Positions 36,829 to 48,788 of a stretch of 64,000 nt of DNA are shown here, piece by piece; positions within the stretch are counted from its first letter, which is position 1, and each line of letters opens with the position of its first letter. The stretch is from Collybia mongolica (lineage: Eukaryota > Basidiomycota > Agaricomycetes > Agaricales > Clitocybaceae). The notes beneath the pieces are model-generated. The model did no database searches, was not told the origin of the DNA, and worked only from the letters and a program-made list of their open reading frames with translations. The position numbers were made by a program, and so were the translations under genes. The stretch lies in assembly GCA_013420905.1 (NCBI GenBank), contig JAAXNY010000009.1:2356001-2420000 (forward strand), written 5' to 3'.

Positions 36829-37571
36829 TCTGACTTGACACCATCCAGTCTATACCATCTCAATCGCCGCCCACGAACTCGGCATTCTTCCTTGTTATCC
36901 CTGTCGCATTGTAACGATCTTCCTTCCATCTCTGCTTTCCTGCACGCTGCATTTGATACTCTAATACTGATCACTCCCTGTCACCATAGTTTTGCATAGT
37001 AACATCAATCTCATACGTGGACCATAACATACATCCAGAATAGAAGATGCTCAATACGGCAACTTGCCGTTCTGAAACAAGATTTGTGCTGAACTCTAAT
37101 CAAAATGAACGTTGGCCATCCAGGATTCCTTTCTGTAAGCGAATGCCCCGGGCTAAAATATGAGCTACCAAACCATCAATCAGTGCCTCCTGCCCGTCAC
37201 CAACGTGTGTAAGGTTCATATGGACTATTTTCAGTAGCGTTCTTCTACCGCTAGATTGAAACACTAAAAACACCTTGGAATACCGACCTGACTGCATTCC
37301 TTCGACCGCAAGCTTATCTCACATCAATCTCATGACAACCACACTGACAATCCTAAAAGGTGTACATACATACATACATACAAGGTCTAGAATATATCAT
37401 ACAGTCATAATGGTTCTTGCCTGACCAGTGCAGGTAGAAATAAGACCGCTGTGTTCTGGCACTAGAAAGTACACATTTTTTGCATTTCGAATTCTGCTGA
37501 ATGTAATATTTTCGCCTACTAGATCCACACAGGACTACCAGTATGGGGTACATGCTCCAATTCAGTCTAAG
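36829..37571. other. Spacer between Gid7 gene and its decayed copy
   Basis: About 740 bp. The minus strand at 37297-37100 is open and reads in part DGLVAHILARGIRLQKG, which looks like a scrap of protein, but no start, partner or family is evident. A TACA tetranucleotide repeat lies at 37363-37382. Confidence 0.35.
37363..37382. repeat. (TACA)5 microsatellite
   Basis: Five perfect tandem copies of TACA. It lies in the spacer between the Gid7 gene and its decayed copy and shows no sign of being part of a larger array. Confidence 0.9.
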
Positions 37572-38684
37572 GACTTACTAGGAGCCACCCGTTCGCAGTG
37601 AACGGACTTGCGTTGTCTCTGGATGATAACGCCCTCATTACCACCAGCGATATTCATATCAAAATATAGAATTCACCGGTAATCTACCCACCTGTTGCAG
37701 GAAAATTCTGCTGTCTCGAGTTACTTTCTTTTGTTTAAGATTGATTTGTACGTCCAAACGGCAGAAGAGCACTCAAAGCGAATTCAAAGACTTTTACTTC
37801 CCTCGCATGGCTGCCAGACGGAATAAGGTTCTTATCGGGTGCCTCGGAGCACAAGGCCGTTCTTTGGGTACGTATTATCCATTGCGATGTTAGCCTAGAG
37901 CCTGCCTAATAACTATTCCCTGTCGTTTTTGAGGATTCGGGCGCGAACAAGCTCTTCAAAATAGACGGCACTGGGGATATCCGATTCGAACCATCTGATT
38001 ATTGCAGGTATGGCACTGGAGCATGGACACCTTTCTCCTCGAGATATATACGTTTTATGTGCGTTCAATACAGGAACATGAATTGTAGAGTCATAGACGA
38101 AACCGTTGTTGTGGCATCAAGTTATTGACTGAAACCAGAATGTAGATCGACCGACCTGGACCTCCAAATTTGTACTAACTACCGCGATCCCGAGGGACTT
38201 GGCACAATCCGCCCTTGAATTGAACCAGGATGCTGTGACACCCACTGTTGTACTATATTCTCTCATCGTGCTTCTAGAGCCTCCAAATTTATAACATATG
38301 AATACTCAAAGTAGTGGGAAATTTAAATGTACGCTGGTTATTTTCCGGCTCGAAATGACATTCGTCTGCAGTCGCTTCGGAGGGATTGCAGACGAATTTC
38401 TTATCGGTAGAAGCTAAGGCATGTATGGGCCTACTTACCATTATTTGATTAACTCTCCTTGTCACAGTACGGACTTTTATTTAATTATCATAGATGGTAA
38501 CGTGTACATCTGGCACCGTGACTCTGGAACACCGCTAGAAGTCCTTTGCAGTCATGACGAAAGCAGCGTCAATTGGGTTTCTTGGAATTCACAGAAGCTA
38601 GGAATATTCGTATCATGTTCTTATGGCCACACAATCCGCATTTGGGTAGCACCTCGCAGGGGTTCGCCCGTGATACAGGGATGA
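37572..38684 (+). pseudogene. Decayed partial copy of the Gid7/WDR26 gene
   Basis: WD-repeat remnants in the same order as in the upstream Gid7 gene: SHPFAVNGLALSLDDNALIT (compare [17 protein letters not shown]), ending in KI-stop where the intact gene has KLW (TAG in place of a Trp codon, near 37668); then FTSLAWLPDGIRFLSGASEH (near 37795); then NVYIWHRDSGTPLEVL and SVNWVSWNSQKLGIFVSCSY through TIRIWVAP (38490-38650). The LisH and CTLH parts and several blades are absent, and the intervening parts do not stay open. Similarity to the intact neighbour is high enough to show a tandem duplication followed by decay. The final part, about 60 codons, is still open but has no evident promoter or start of its own. 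Confidence 0.85.
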
Positions 38685-39258
38685 GACGAAGTAGAAACTG
38701 AGGATTAGTTAGTTATTCGACAAATATTCAAAAGATGTCTTTCGCTCCACATTTAAGCGATCTTCCACATCAAGGAAGGGAAGCTGCCTGTAGTACCAGA
38801 CTTTCGTCACTGTAGTCGTAAGGATAATGAGAACCAGTGCCATGGTTTAAAAACAACTCTATTCTCAAAATAGCATTTGTGTGGGGAGTTCGTCTGACAG
38901 GGACGGGCAAAGACAAGAGACCGAGGTATGTAAATTTCGTGAGACTCGGGATTTACTAGCCCGGTTTTATGATACGTGCACTGGGTCTAAAATAGAACCT
39001 AGTCGCAAGTTTTCAAATGTTGTTTATGAGAGTGGGCTATTTCTACAAAAGCAGTACATATATAATGTTAACCGAGAACGTTCCGGAAGCTGGTGGCTAC
39101 AGATAAGATCCATTTGTGTTGCTTCTACCAGTGTTTACGATTGGGTCGATAGGATACAATGAGTTGACGCGGGTCACTTAAACGGGAATGTAGAGGTGAT
39201 CTGATAAGTTACGAAAAGCAAGTGAATTGCAGTTGAAGGGGTTGATGGGTTGCTCGAT
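38685..39258. other. Spacer between Gid7 copy and elongin A
   Basis: About 570 bp without a recognisable gene. A 93-codon plus-strand open stretch at 38881 has no protein-like features. It presumably includes the elongin A 3' end region. Confidence 0.4.
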
Positions 39259-40568
39259 TCAGACCGGCCGTTGTTGCTGAGCCCGGCGTTTTGGCACGAA
39301 GAGAGCTGCCATTGGGTCCTTTTTCCCAGGCGTTGGGGGTTTGAGAGGGCGAGAATCAGAAGGCGTAGAGGGCATTGTAGGTCCTCTAGTAGACGTCAAA
39401 TTATTCGATGATGACAGGGTTTCAGCAGAGTGTGACGGGCCGGAGCCGCTAGACAGAGTTGATCCTCTTGATGCCACTGGTACCGAGGGTCGGCTCTTCG
39501 GTGGTGAGAGTGCCGATATGGGTCTTGCAATTGACGACGAAGTGGGGGCAGATGAGGCCGTGGAACTCATTAAGGGACGCCGGTGCATCACAGTATTCAC
39601 AGTGACCCGACTTGTGTCGTTCGAGGGTGGAAGTAATGGTATGGTCGTTCCAGCAGGCTTCGAAAGTATGCGGAAAGTTCGCGTGTTGTTTGGCATTGGG
39701 GGTATGATTCGGGCATGGTACATGTTCTTTTGTAGCTGGGAAGTTTTCGTTTTTGTTTTGTCGAAAAGGGACTTCGGCTGTGGATTTGCGTTCCCTAGAG
39801 GAAGTTATGACATCGTCTTCAATGACTGAAATGAGGGGCGTACATCCAGTGCGCTGCCGCTTAGGAGGTGGCAAACGATCTGTGATTTTGACCTCTCGTT
39901 CCCTCTTTCTCTCCTCAGCTTCGAGTCGCTGATTGCGCAGCTTGGTACCGGCTTCTTCGAGACGCTTTGCTTCTTGTTCCCCGAGAAACTGGAATCGATA
40001 AACACATATTTCTTTCGAGAGGACTGGCACACTCACGAAAAACTGATCCTTCCAGGATTCTGGTTCATCCATGTGTTCCTTCAAGCGGCGTTCCATGGCA
40101 AGGCGATATTTCTGGAAGCAGAGAGTCTTCCAAATTTCTGGATGCTGAGGATCAGCCCCACGGCGCTCGGACGAAGTTAAAGCCGGCCAAACGTACGTGG
40201 TGTGTCTTTCTGCAGATGCTATCGGATGGTAGAGTAATGTTTATAAAAATGTACGGATAGGAATCTGAAACCATACCGGCGACGTTTGTTCCAACTTAAG
40301 AAGGTGCTCTGGGTTACAGCGCTCCAGGATTGGTTGGACCAATGGATACGTCAGATCATCACCCAGGCTGGCGATATCTGAGAGATGTGTGAGTTGATAG
40401 TTACGACATGAGAATGGTAACATACAATCGACATGAGTGCTAGCAACTATGCCATAGAGATCACGGAAGCTGGTGTCGGTCACAAAACTAAGCTGGTTGA
40501 ATTGAGTTGTACTCACCCCGCTGGCAAAGCTGCACAAGGGTTGGAATTTGGCGGGTTGGAAGGTCCAT
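39259..40568 (-). CDS. ELA1: Elongin A (RNA polymerase II elongation factor subunit)
   Basis: Elongin A binds elongin C through a BC box and acts in Pol II elongation and in a ubiquitin ligase for stalled polymerase. The start at 40568 gives MDLPTRQIPTLVQLCQR, the family N-terminus. Exon 1 is 40568-40517; then VASTHVD, SLGDDLTYPLVQPILERCNP (F-box-like/BC-box region) and EHLLKLEQTSP. A 13-nt microexon at 40209-40197 supplies KDTP, joining to QIWKTLCFQKYRLAMERRL (from 40137). Then EPESWKDQFF, LGEQEAKRLEEAGTKLRNQR and PPPKRQRTG; the last intron leads into the C-terminal Ser/Pro-rich part and GKKDPMAALFVPKRRAQQQR at the stop. The frame stays open with these splices, including the acceptor CTCTAG near 39800. 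The family call is secure. Confidence 0.9.
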
Positions 40569-41751
40569 TGGACGCTTGATAGTAAGATGAAAAGCTGAAG
40601 GGAGTGAGGGATGCGAGGAAATGAGTGGAAATGACTTTGCAGGTGAGCAGCCGACCACGTTGCTTTGCCATCAATGAAAGGTCCCGATCAGGCAAGTGGC
40701 TGTGCATGCCATCCTTCGGCAGCGTCGGCCCGGACATTCAGGAGGATCCATAGTATCTGGTTGGACTACCACTACCAGAGGTATGCCCTCGCTGTCGGGA
40801 CCACAGGCTCCCGTACCGGGATAAGTAGGCTCAAACGTCTATTGAGCCCGTAGTTCGCCTTGACGCATATCATGGTGTGCCGGGAAGCGTTTAAAGCCGT
40901 ATCCAACTAAACTCCATTATAGATCGGCGCTGAGGCCCTGAAATCCAGAAACGACAAACTTGCTATGTGACCAGGAGGCCAAGGCAGATGACAATAAATT
41001 AATACCAAGAGTAAGGATGATTGATACTTGGTGTATAGACCTGGGTCTACTTCATGTCGTGTCATCCCTTCGAGCGACCACACACTAAGGCTTGAAGCAG
41101 ACAACAGATGTCATTTCATCCAATAAAAAAACGATACACCTAGGGTATTTAGGGTTTAAATGTACATGACTACTAACGTGCCGATAATCCTACAGTCTGC
41201 AAGCTATATATGAAAGCCGCTCAAAACGATGATAGATCGATCAGCCCATATCCGTGACTGTTTGCAGCACCAATGACATCCAGCCCCAACATCGTGCGTT
41301 CCCGAATCTCCGTAAGTAGAGCGTTGTACCAGAATAACGGTCCAAGCTCCATTGCATGCTGCTCTGTTTTTATATCAGGTCGGGCGATCAGGTTATACAT
41401 GCGTACTTCTTGCGACATGTAACAATTTGGGACAAAGCCTCCCTCGATAGTTTAGAAAGACGAATTATGATTCGCTCATCAAATTTCTCACCCACTCTCA
41501 GCGCGCCAAACACCACATTCCACCAGTACCTCCGGATTACATCTATGCCCAGATCAGTCCGGGCGTACCAAGTCCTTGTCCTCGTCACCCCATCATGACA
41601 CCACGAGTGACACCCGCTCGCTCGTCCAGTGCAACTTCACCGTTTACTCCTCTGCTCGCTCCGGAGGTTTTGTCTGGTCTCTCACATCTGTGCCAAAAAT
41701 GACAATGTCGAATGATTTAAATAAAGGCAACGGTCCTTATCATGAAATCCA
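40569..41751. other. Spacer upstream of elongin A and WOPR gene
   Basis: About 1.2 kb. Two overlapping minus-strand open stretches at 41588-41221 (for example GIDVIRRYWWNVVFGALRV and LIARPDIKTEQHAMELGPLF) look mildly protein-like and might be relics, but they overlap in different frames and have no recognisable family. The region likely holds the promoters of the two divergent genes. Confidence 0.35.
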
Positions 41752-42678
41752 ATGAACATGCAGCAAGCAACCCATCCTCGCCTTCATGTTAGAGATGCGC
41801 ATGACGCACACATCGTGTTCGAAGCTGTCCGACAAGGGTTCCTTTGCCCAATTATCCGCCGACTAAATGATATGGAGCGAAACACGATCGTTCGATCAGG
41901 TGCTGTGTTCGTCTGGGTCGAATGTGACGACGCAGGCTTGAAAAGATGGACAGGTACGTCGGACACCTTAATATTGATGAACACCCGCTGATTTGACGTT
42001 GTCAGACGGCCGAATCTGGGGTCAGAGCCGGATGCGAGATGTCAGTGGCAGTAGTTCTGTTTTGAAATTAACACCAGTTTAACATAACCTTCTAAAGCCG
42101 TACCTTTTCTACGATGAGAAATTGCCGTTTGACCCGTCGGAAGGCTCATACGACACAGCCAATCGGTGAGAGCGTTATTTTCGGTATACACATCAAAAAA
42201 CCTGACCTTGCCTTCGAGGTCTCCAACGTACCGGTTCGTAGATAGTGCGCCTCGCAACGGGCCCACTTCGTCTGCACTATCACATCAGGATAGAATGTCC
42301 CACCAACATCCGGGACTGGTAAAGCAGGCGTACTCCGCTTGGGTATCCTCTAATCCTTGCCTAAAGCCACAAAAATGGCATTTGACGGCTTATTTCACTT
42401 ACGCGGAGTTATCGATGTTGCCAACCATTGACCGAGAGCCACTGTTGCGAAAGATCATCGTGCCTTCCGGGATATATCGGACTGGATATGCGAGATCCAA
42501 AAGCGATGAGGACAGATTACCGGCAGGCCGCCCCGCAGAGGAGCGAATACCACCCCTAAACGCCTTGCAGCTGATGGCTGGGTCCTATGATGAGTTGCAA
42601 CAGCATTATTCGCACGGTTCACGGCTACCTGAGGACCAACGAATGATTCGTATGCTAAATTCCCGACATATAATGTAG
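41752..42678 (+). CDS. Gti1/Pac2-family (WOPR) transcriptional regulator
   Basis: WOPR proteins (Wor1, Ryp1, Gti1, Pac2, Mit1) are fungal DNA-binding regulators of morphology, mating and virulence-type switches. Exons 41752-41953, 42006-42040, 42098-42165 and 42219-42678 give 254 residues with no frame break. The first WOPR half has THPRLHVRDAHDAHIVFEAV, RRLNDMERNTIVRSGAVFVW, RWTDGRIWGQSRMRD and YLFYDEKLP. The second half has GLVKQAYSAWV, KWHLTAYFTYAELSMLPTID and LRKIIVPSGIY. After it come only about 70 residues, so this protein lacks the long Gln/Asn-rich tail of Wor1-like members. The last acceptor used (CCTTCGAG, 42218) avoids a stop that the nearer GTTCGTAG would create. Target genes cannot be inferred. 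Confidence 0.9.
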
Positions 42679-43157
42679 ATAGGAGGCTCATTGTGAAGGA
42701 GGGGTAGGATGATTGTAAAGGTATGTTTGCAGTACTTCAGGGACCAATGACGTATTGAGGCTGCCTAAGTTGCTGTTTCGCGGGGGCATATTCTATAGTG
42801 CGGGTCGGAAGAAGCTGGCCTCGCGAGAGTATTACAGAAAATGGAAAGAAGTGCAACAATACATATTGCCATTTCGCCTGAGGGCGCGTCCCCGGAATTA
42901 TTTGCCAACAAAATGAAGTCGAGGAATTGGCACTGTGACCAATGGTGTCTTTGCCCCGCGAGACCATCAGACACCCAACCTTGGCCGGAATAAGCTATCA
43001 GAGTGTCCACATTTTTGACGATGACACCTCTTATGGGAATTGCCGTTATAGCTCAGCACGAGAATGAATGAAGCATCTGGTGCTGGAGCGCGAGGATCAA
43101 CAGAGGTATATTAATTGTAAACACATGGAAAGTAGGAGCGTACTGGTATATTGGGCA
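42679..43157. other. Spacer between convergent WOPR and Cwf18 genes
   Basis: About 480 bp between two stop codons. No gene is seen. A 76-81 codon minus-strand open stretch at 43010-42737 lacks recognisable features. Confidence 0.4.
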
Positions 43158-43793
43158 TCAGTCTTCTTCGTCAGACAGCGCCACGGAGGCATTTTGCCTC
43201 TCTTGGGCGTTCATGGCACCCAATATATCATCGGATTCGCCTTTTTGAGCAGCAAGTCGTTGTCCTGTGATTTATTTCTCAAAGATGTTTTATAGAGTGG
43301 GACCACCTGAAACATACGGATCAACGTATGGATAGACTCCTGCGTCCTTCTTTCCAACTTTGCTAGCTTTTTTTCCATCTCACGTTTAAGATCCCAATTG
43401 GGCCTTTTTGGTGCGATGTTGAACACGTCCTTGAAACGGAAAAAGATGAATTTGGTCAACTAGGTCCGTAGGGTGAGGATGATCGACGAACAAGTTCTTG
43501 AGCTCTCCGCTGCTCATCTTCGGCAAGGATTTCCTCTGCAAGTCCCTCTACGTTTTTTTCCACAGTGTCTTCCATCTCAGCATCATCTCCCGGATTGCGT
43601 TTGCGAAGTGTCCGCGATACTGGATCAAAATTACGATTTTTGAGAAGTGGCGCATCGCTAATAATGGAGGTAGGTCGGTGAATTGCAAGAGCTATTGGTT
43701 GGAGGTAACATACGCCACGTCCTCTCCCGCCTTCCGTTTCCTGAGGGCGAGCAGGCGCGCTTTCCGGGTCTCTGAAGCTTCTGCAAGGGACAT
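43158..43793 (-). CDS. cwf18: Cwf18 / CCDC12 spliceosome-associated protein
   Basis: A small component of the Prp19/NineTeen-associated spliceosome (S. pombe Cwf18, human CCDC12). The start at 43793 gives MSLAEASETRKARLLALRKR. Introns remove the stops seen in the raw frames: exon 2 encodes LLKNRNFDPVSRTLRKRN and EKNVEGLAEEILAEDEQRR; exon 3 encodes DVFNIAPKRPNWDLKREMEK and KLAKLERRTQESIHTLI; the last exon encodes RQRLAAQKGESDDILGAM and ends ASVALSDEED. About 154 residues, the usual family size. All splice sites are GT-AG, one with a GTTCGT donor. The gene is divergent from GUF1 with about 260 bp between starts, so they probably share a promoter region. Confidence 0.92.
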
Positions 43794-44052
43794 GATTTTA
43801 CGTTTGATAGACCCGTTCAGCTAGCTCAATATCAGTCTGGGAGAGGCAGGTGCACTGATGAGACAAGTCAACAATTTTGTTTTTTGCAACAAATGGTAAC
43901 GGTTTGCGTTTGCATTCAAGCCGAACGGATGCTGACTAAGCCATGATCATAACTTTTTGCGAGAACCGTTCAGGTTCCGTACAACCTCCAGCAATTTTTT
44001 TAAATGCCCATGTTGAGCGAAGCGTAAATATCCGATATCAAGGACGACACAG

Positions 44053-47000
44053 ATGACCGCAGTTTCAAAATGGCACAGAGCTTGCTTGAGGGTCCTTGAA
44101 CGACCATCCTTTGGTCTGATATGTCCAAGAGGCAGGTATCTCAGTACTTCGACTAGAAAAGACGCGTCAAAACCGCCGTTGATGGAGAATTTTACCTGTG
44201 ATCTCCTCAGGCAGGTGCAAATAGCTTCTCCCACTTCATTTAATAACCTACCCCTTAGAAATTTCTCTATCATTGCCCACATTGGTGAAGGCTTGTTTAG
44301 AATGGCTTGCTGGAAAGCTGCTAACGGCAATTATGATATACAGACCATGGTAAATCGACACTTGCGGATAGGTGCGTCAATGAACACATATATCAATCTA
44401 AAACTCAGGTCAATTTAGGCTGCTCGAGGTTTGGTATGATTCCTGGGTCACCCGATGAATGCTAAACCCGCTGTTTAGCTTACAGGAACAATTCAAAAGA
44501 AACAGAGTGGAAAGAACGAACAAGTTCTAGATAAGCTGAAAGTGGAACGGGAACGCGGAATTACAGGTCCGAGCTTGGCTGTATCCCGGCTGTGCGTCAC
44601 TAACATAACACTCATCTGGTAGTCAAGGCCCAAACTGCCAGGTGAATTATCTCTATATATATTAGACGCTTCAGGATACTAAAACACTCCTAGCATGATT
44701 TACAACTTTCATGGCAAGGAGCACATGCTCAACCTAATTGACACCCCTGTAAGCATTCGTTTCCCAAATATAAATCTTTCTTTGAACAATTTACGGCGTA
44801 GGGTCACGTAGATTTTGCTTGGGAGGTTTCGCGATCATTAGCAGCCTGCCAGGGTGCTTTACTACTCGTATGGCGCCTTGTTTTACTTTCTTGCGCCAAT
44901 TGAGGAATTCATAGGTTGATGCAAGTCAAGGAGTCCAAGCACAGTCAATATCGGTATTTCATAACGCACGAGAAAGGGGCCTTACAATCATACCCATTCT
45001 CAATAAGGTAGGTCCACGTTGCTTGAATTTGTGGAGTTTTCCCTTTTACATCATCCACAGATTGATTTACCTGCTGCTCAACCTGAGAGAATAGCTGCTC
45101 AGATGCAATCAACCTTCGGCATCAACCCTTCCGACATAATTCGTATCTCGGCCAAAACTGGGAAAGGCGTGGAGTCAATCTTAGAAGCGATAGTGGACCG
45201 CATACCACCTCCAACCGGCTCAATTGAGGCACCCTTAAAAGCATTCCTCTTCGACTCCCTGTGAGTTGCGAACCGTCATTGTAAAACATTCCACCAAATG
45301 TCAATACACAGTTATGACCGATATCGTGGTGTGATATCACTGGTCAATATCCAGGGAGGGATCCTTCGACGAGGTTTTTCAGCCGAGCCTTCCGCCCACT
45401 CTGAAAGTTGACAAAATCCGTTCACAGGGGACAAAATCACGTCTTGCCACACTCGTAAAAAATACGAAGTCACTGAGCTTGGCATCATGCACCCGGAAGA
45501 GATTTCTACGGATAGCTTACGTCCCGGTCAAGTCGGTTATATTGCGTGTAATATGAAGGAGTCCTCTGAAGGTGCGCGTTCTCGCTACGATATATGATTC
45601 ACCAACCATATTCACTATACCGATCAGCTCATATTGGTGATACGCTACATCGTGTCGGCCAGCCAGTCGAACCAATGCCGGGGTTTCAACCTGCGAAAGC
45701 GATGGTCCGGATACACTCATCTATCTTATTCGCGTTACTCATTAATTTTCACAGGTGTTTGCTGGTGTATTCCCTGTTGACAGTAGTGACTTCCCCAAAT
45801 TGGAAGAATCTATCAAACGGGTGGGTTAGCACGACTGCAACGCCTGATACCTCATTTAACACTTTTTAAGCTCACATTGACAGACCGAAGTGTCACAGTT
45901 CAACGAGAATCGTCATCGGCGCTCGGACAAGGATGCAGACTCGGCTTCTTGGGCACTCTTCATATGGACGTCTTCCGGCAGCGCTTGGAGGACGAATATG
46001 ATGCCAATATAATCATCACTGCACCAACTGTTCCTTACAAGAGTCCGTGGTTAATTATTCATACAAGAATGATGAAGCTTACCTCGTCACTCAGTTGTCT
46101 ATCGAGATAGGGAGGCCTTCGTGAGTAACCCCACTGAATTTCCAGAAACTTCGGACACAGCATCCCGAGTGAAGGAGATCCAAGAACCAGTCGTGAAGGC
46201 TTCGATCATTGTACCAGAAGGTGGGTAGGAAGCCCTTTTGTTTGCTCGGCTGAATGCCAATGGTTCGAACAGAATACTTTGGTGACATGATGGAGCTGTG
46301 TTTCTCGCATAGGGCGGAAGATTTGGACCATCGTTACCTCGATGCTGGAATCAATACGTCGTCGCGCATCATTTTAACCTGTATTCTTCCATTGAGCGAG
46401 ATTGTAACGGACTTCTTTGATCAATTGAAGAGCCGTAGTTCTGGCTTCGCTAGCTTTGAGTAAGTCTATTGAACGTCAGCACAGACTCTATTCTAATTGA
46501 TATTTACGACTCTAGTTACGAAGATGCTGGTTACAGACGCAGTGATCTTGCCAAGGTGATGTCGTTTCTATATTATATATTCACGATGCTGATTGTGCTG
46601 CTAGATGTCTTTTCTCTTGAATTCAAAGCCCGTGGACGCGCTTGCTATCATAGTGCATCGATCATCCCAGGATACCATTGCACGACAATGGGTGAAGAAA
46701 CTTCGTACGTGAATAACATTTTAGGTGTTGATCCCATCGGGCCCATCTTCATCTCCAACAGATAAAGTCATTCCTCGCCAGATGTTCGAGGTCCCTATCC
46801 AAGCGGCCATAGGTAAGAAGATCCTCGCACGAGAAACCTTGAGTGCTCTTCGTGCAGATGTTACGGCAGGATTATACGGAGGTAAACCTTACTCATCCCC
46901 CTTTTTACTCCCAGCTTTTCTGATGGTTTCTTTATTTAGGCCATTACGAAAGGAAGATGAAACATCTGGAAAATCAGAAGGAGGGCAAACGCAAGATGAA

Positions 47001-47064
47001 GAAGATGGGATCCGTCGATCTTCCCCAGGAAGCATTCTTCGACATCTTGAGCAATAAGAAATGA
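44053..47064 (+). CDS. GUF1: GUF1, mitochondrial translation factor (EF4/LepA-like GTPase)
   Basis: A mitochondrial LepA/EF4 GTPase that acts on ribosomes during elongation. The start at 44053 gives a likely mitochondrial presequence ([18 protein letters not shown]). Raw frames break repeatedly, but short introns account for each break: AHI|DHGKS (G1 loop, with an intron after the Ile codon), [34 protein letters not shown] (G2), [20 protein letters not shown] (G3), IPILNK (G4 region), [15 protein letters not shown] (G5), [22 protein letters not shown]-like [23 protein letters not shown] [15 protein letters not shown] and [10 protein letters not shown]. The C-terminal LepA-specific part ends [20 protein letters not shown] with the stop at 47062-47064. 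No lesion is evident. It converges on eIF2B-beta with about 75 bp between stops. Confidence 0.93.
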
Positions 47065-47139
47065 AAGCTTCGCTCTACCCCATATGGTACTATATATATT
47101 AATTACAGGTCAGGTATACATCTAAATCTATGTGGTACT

Positions 47140-48585
47140 TTACAATTCATTATCTTCGTCATCGTATGTTTCTTTGAGAAGCCTAGAGTTTAATTTGAGA
47201 ATTGATTATAAGACCAACAGAGAACTGTACTCACCGATAGATGGATGACGGTGGATGATCGCCACTAGCATCAGGAGTTACAATTAGGTTGTTTGGCGGT
47301 AAAAACACAAGACGTACTCATTCGTTATAAAGCCATCGATCAATTCTGGACGCACATAATCATAAAATGGGTTGACTACCTCGACTTTGTCGACAAGATC
47401 ACCTTCCTCAAACCCAAGAACACTGCTAGGGTCACCAAAATCGAGGGCACCATATTCATGATACAGATTCCATAGTGGTGTGAGCTTGAACTGTCCTGCA
47501 CACACCACAACGGGAGTGCTATGTGCCCGAGCAGCGGTAGCAGCAATCAGAGATCCGGAGGTGGCAAACATGCCACCATTGGCCAGGATGGCATGTGCTC
47601 CTAGGATGACCTTGTTAACTCGCGACATGATGGCGAACATGGAAGAATCAGGAACCAGAAATGTCGAGATTCCTGCATCGGAGAGTGATTTTGCTAGTTC
47701 ACGTCCACCGTATCTACAAGATTACAGGTTGAGATTCTTTATGGAAAAACATAGTGAAGGACAAACAGTGGCGCAGTTTCGGTCACGATGACCGTGTAAT
47801 TTCGATGGTGCGCGGCAGATTTGAGGAAAGCTTCTACAGTTTTGGACATCCCAAGAGTCAAAATAATCTCACTTGAGCAGATTTAATATATTTTGCCAAA
47901 AAGTAAACAGAATCCGACTCACTCAGAATGGATATGATCCTTAGCATTTTTTGAGACATTATCATACACAGTTTCCAGCTCATCCAGAACGTCCTGGATC
48001 GCCTCCATGAGCACCGGCTTCAGTCCTCGTGCAAAAGAATCCGGATCATCTGGGTCGTTCTCCTTTAACGTTCCTTTACTTTCCACTGATTTTGGTGCAA
48101 GTGTATGTTGTCGAGGCTGCCCTTGTAGAACAAATTTTGCAATGGAGAAAATCTGGGGTGTGGATGCGGCGGCAGTTCCCCTTGTCGCGGTCTGGTACTC
48201 TTCACGGATATGATGGAGAACTTTGCGAACAGTATTTCCAACAGAGTGTTCTGGAGTATCCAATGTATGAGATTGCGCAATCGTATCTCGTATAGGTGGT
48301 CATGTGAAGAACCTTTAGGTTGTGCCTCAACAAGTCTACGCCCCACATCCCGAATTATCTCTACGAGTTGCTCCATATTTGAAAACCGGGCCTTCGAGAC
48401 AACTTGCCTCAGTACAAGGAGCGTTTCTAGTGCAGTTGCCCGCGAGCCAACGACTTGTCTGGAATTGAGTGTATAGATAGGGGGAACTCATTGGACAGGC
48501 TTTATTTAATGTACCTTCGTCGGAGCTTTGAAGCCAGAGTTTCGACAGAGCGCTGATTAGCGCCACCTAATATTTCCGAGCTCAT
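47140..48585 (-). CDS. GCD7: Translation initiation factor eIF2B subunit beta
   Basis: A regulatory subunit of eIF2B, the guanine-nucleotide exchange factor for eIF2. The start at 48585 gives [20 protein letters not shown]; after an intron follow [20 protein letters not shown] and [18 protein letters not shown]. Then [18 protein letters not shown], a short variable insert, and [20 protein letters not shown]. The Rossmann-like C-terminal half has [67 protein letters not shown] and [20 protein letters not shown], then [13 protein letters not shown] and the acidic end YDDEDNEL at the stop 47140-47142. The SRVNKV...[10 protein letters not shown] core and the FGDPSSVL block distinguish beta from alpha and delta subunits. 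No lesion is seen. Confidence 0.93.
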
Positions 48586-48788
48586 GAATAGAGGATAGTA
48601 TCGTGTATGATTGAGGACAAGAGCGTAAAGGCGATGGATGATCACAATTTCCGAGTCATCCTGGTAAAATCACCGATCATTACTTGATATGGAGTTTCTA
48701 TCTTGTGTCTTATCTAGCCGACACCGATATTCTACACTCTATGATAGCAATACATGAACACACGAGAGCCACCTTCCATTCTTCTAAG

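Noticed and set aside
37363..37382. TACA repeat as part of a CRISPR-like or satellite array
   Set aside because: Only five tetranucleotide units with no spacers; an ordinary microsatellite.
37970..38020. TTCGAACC as possible tRNA T-loop
   Set aside because: Neighbouring bases cannot form a T-stem or acceptor stem, and the place corresponds to a WD-repeat segment of the decayed Gid7 copy.
44260..44420. Apparent break of the GUF1 P-loop (AHI followed by unrelated residues)
   Set aside because: A GT-AG intron restores AHIDHGKS; the break is an artefact of reading through introns.
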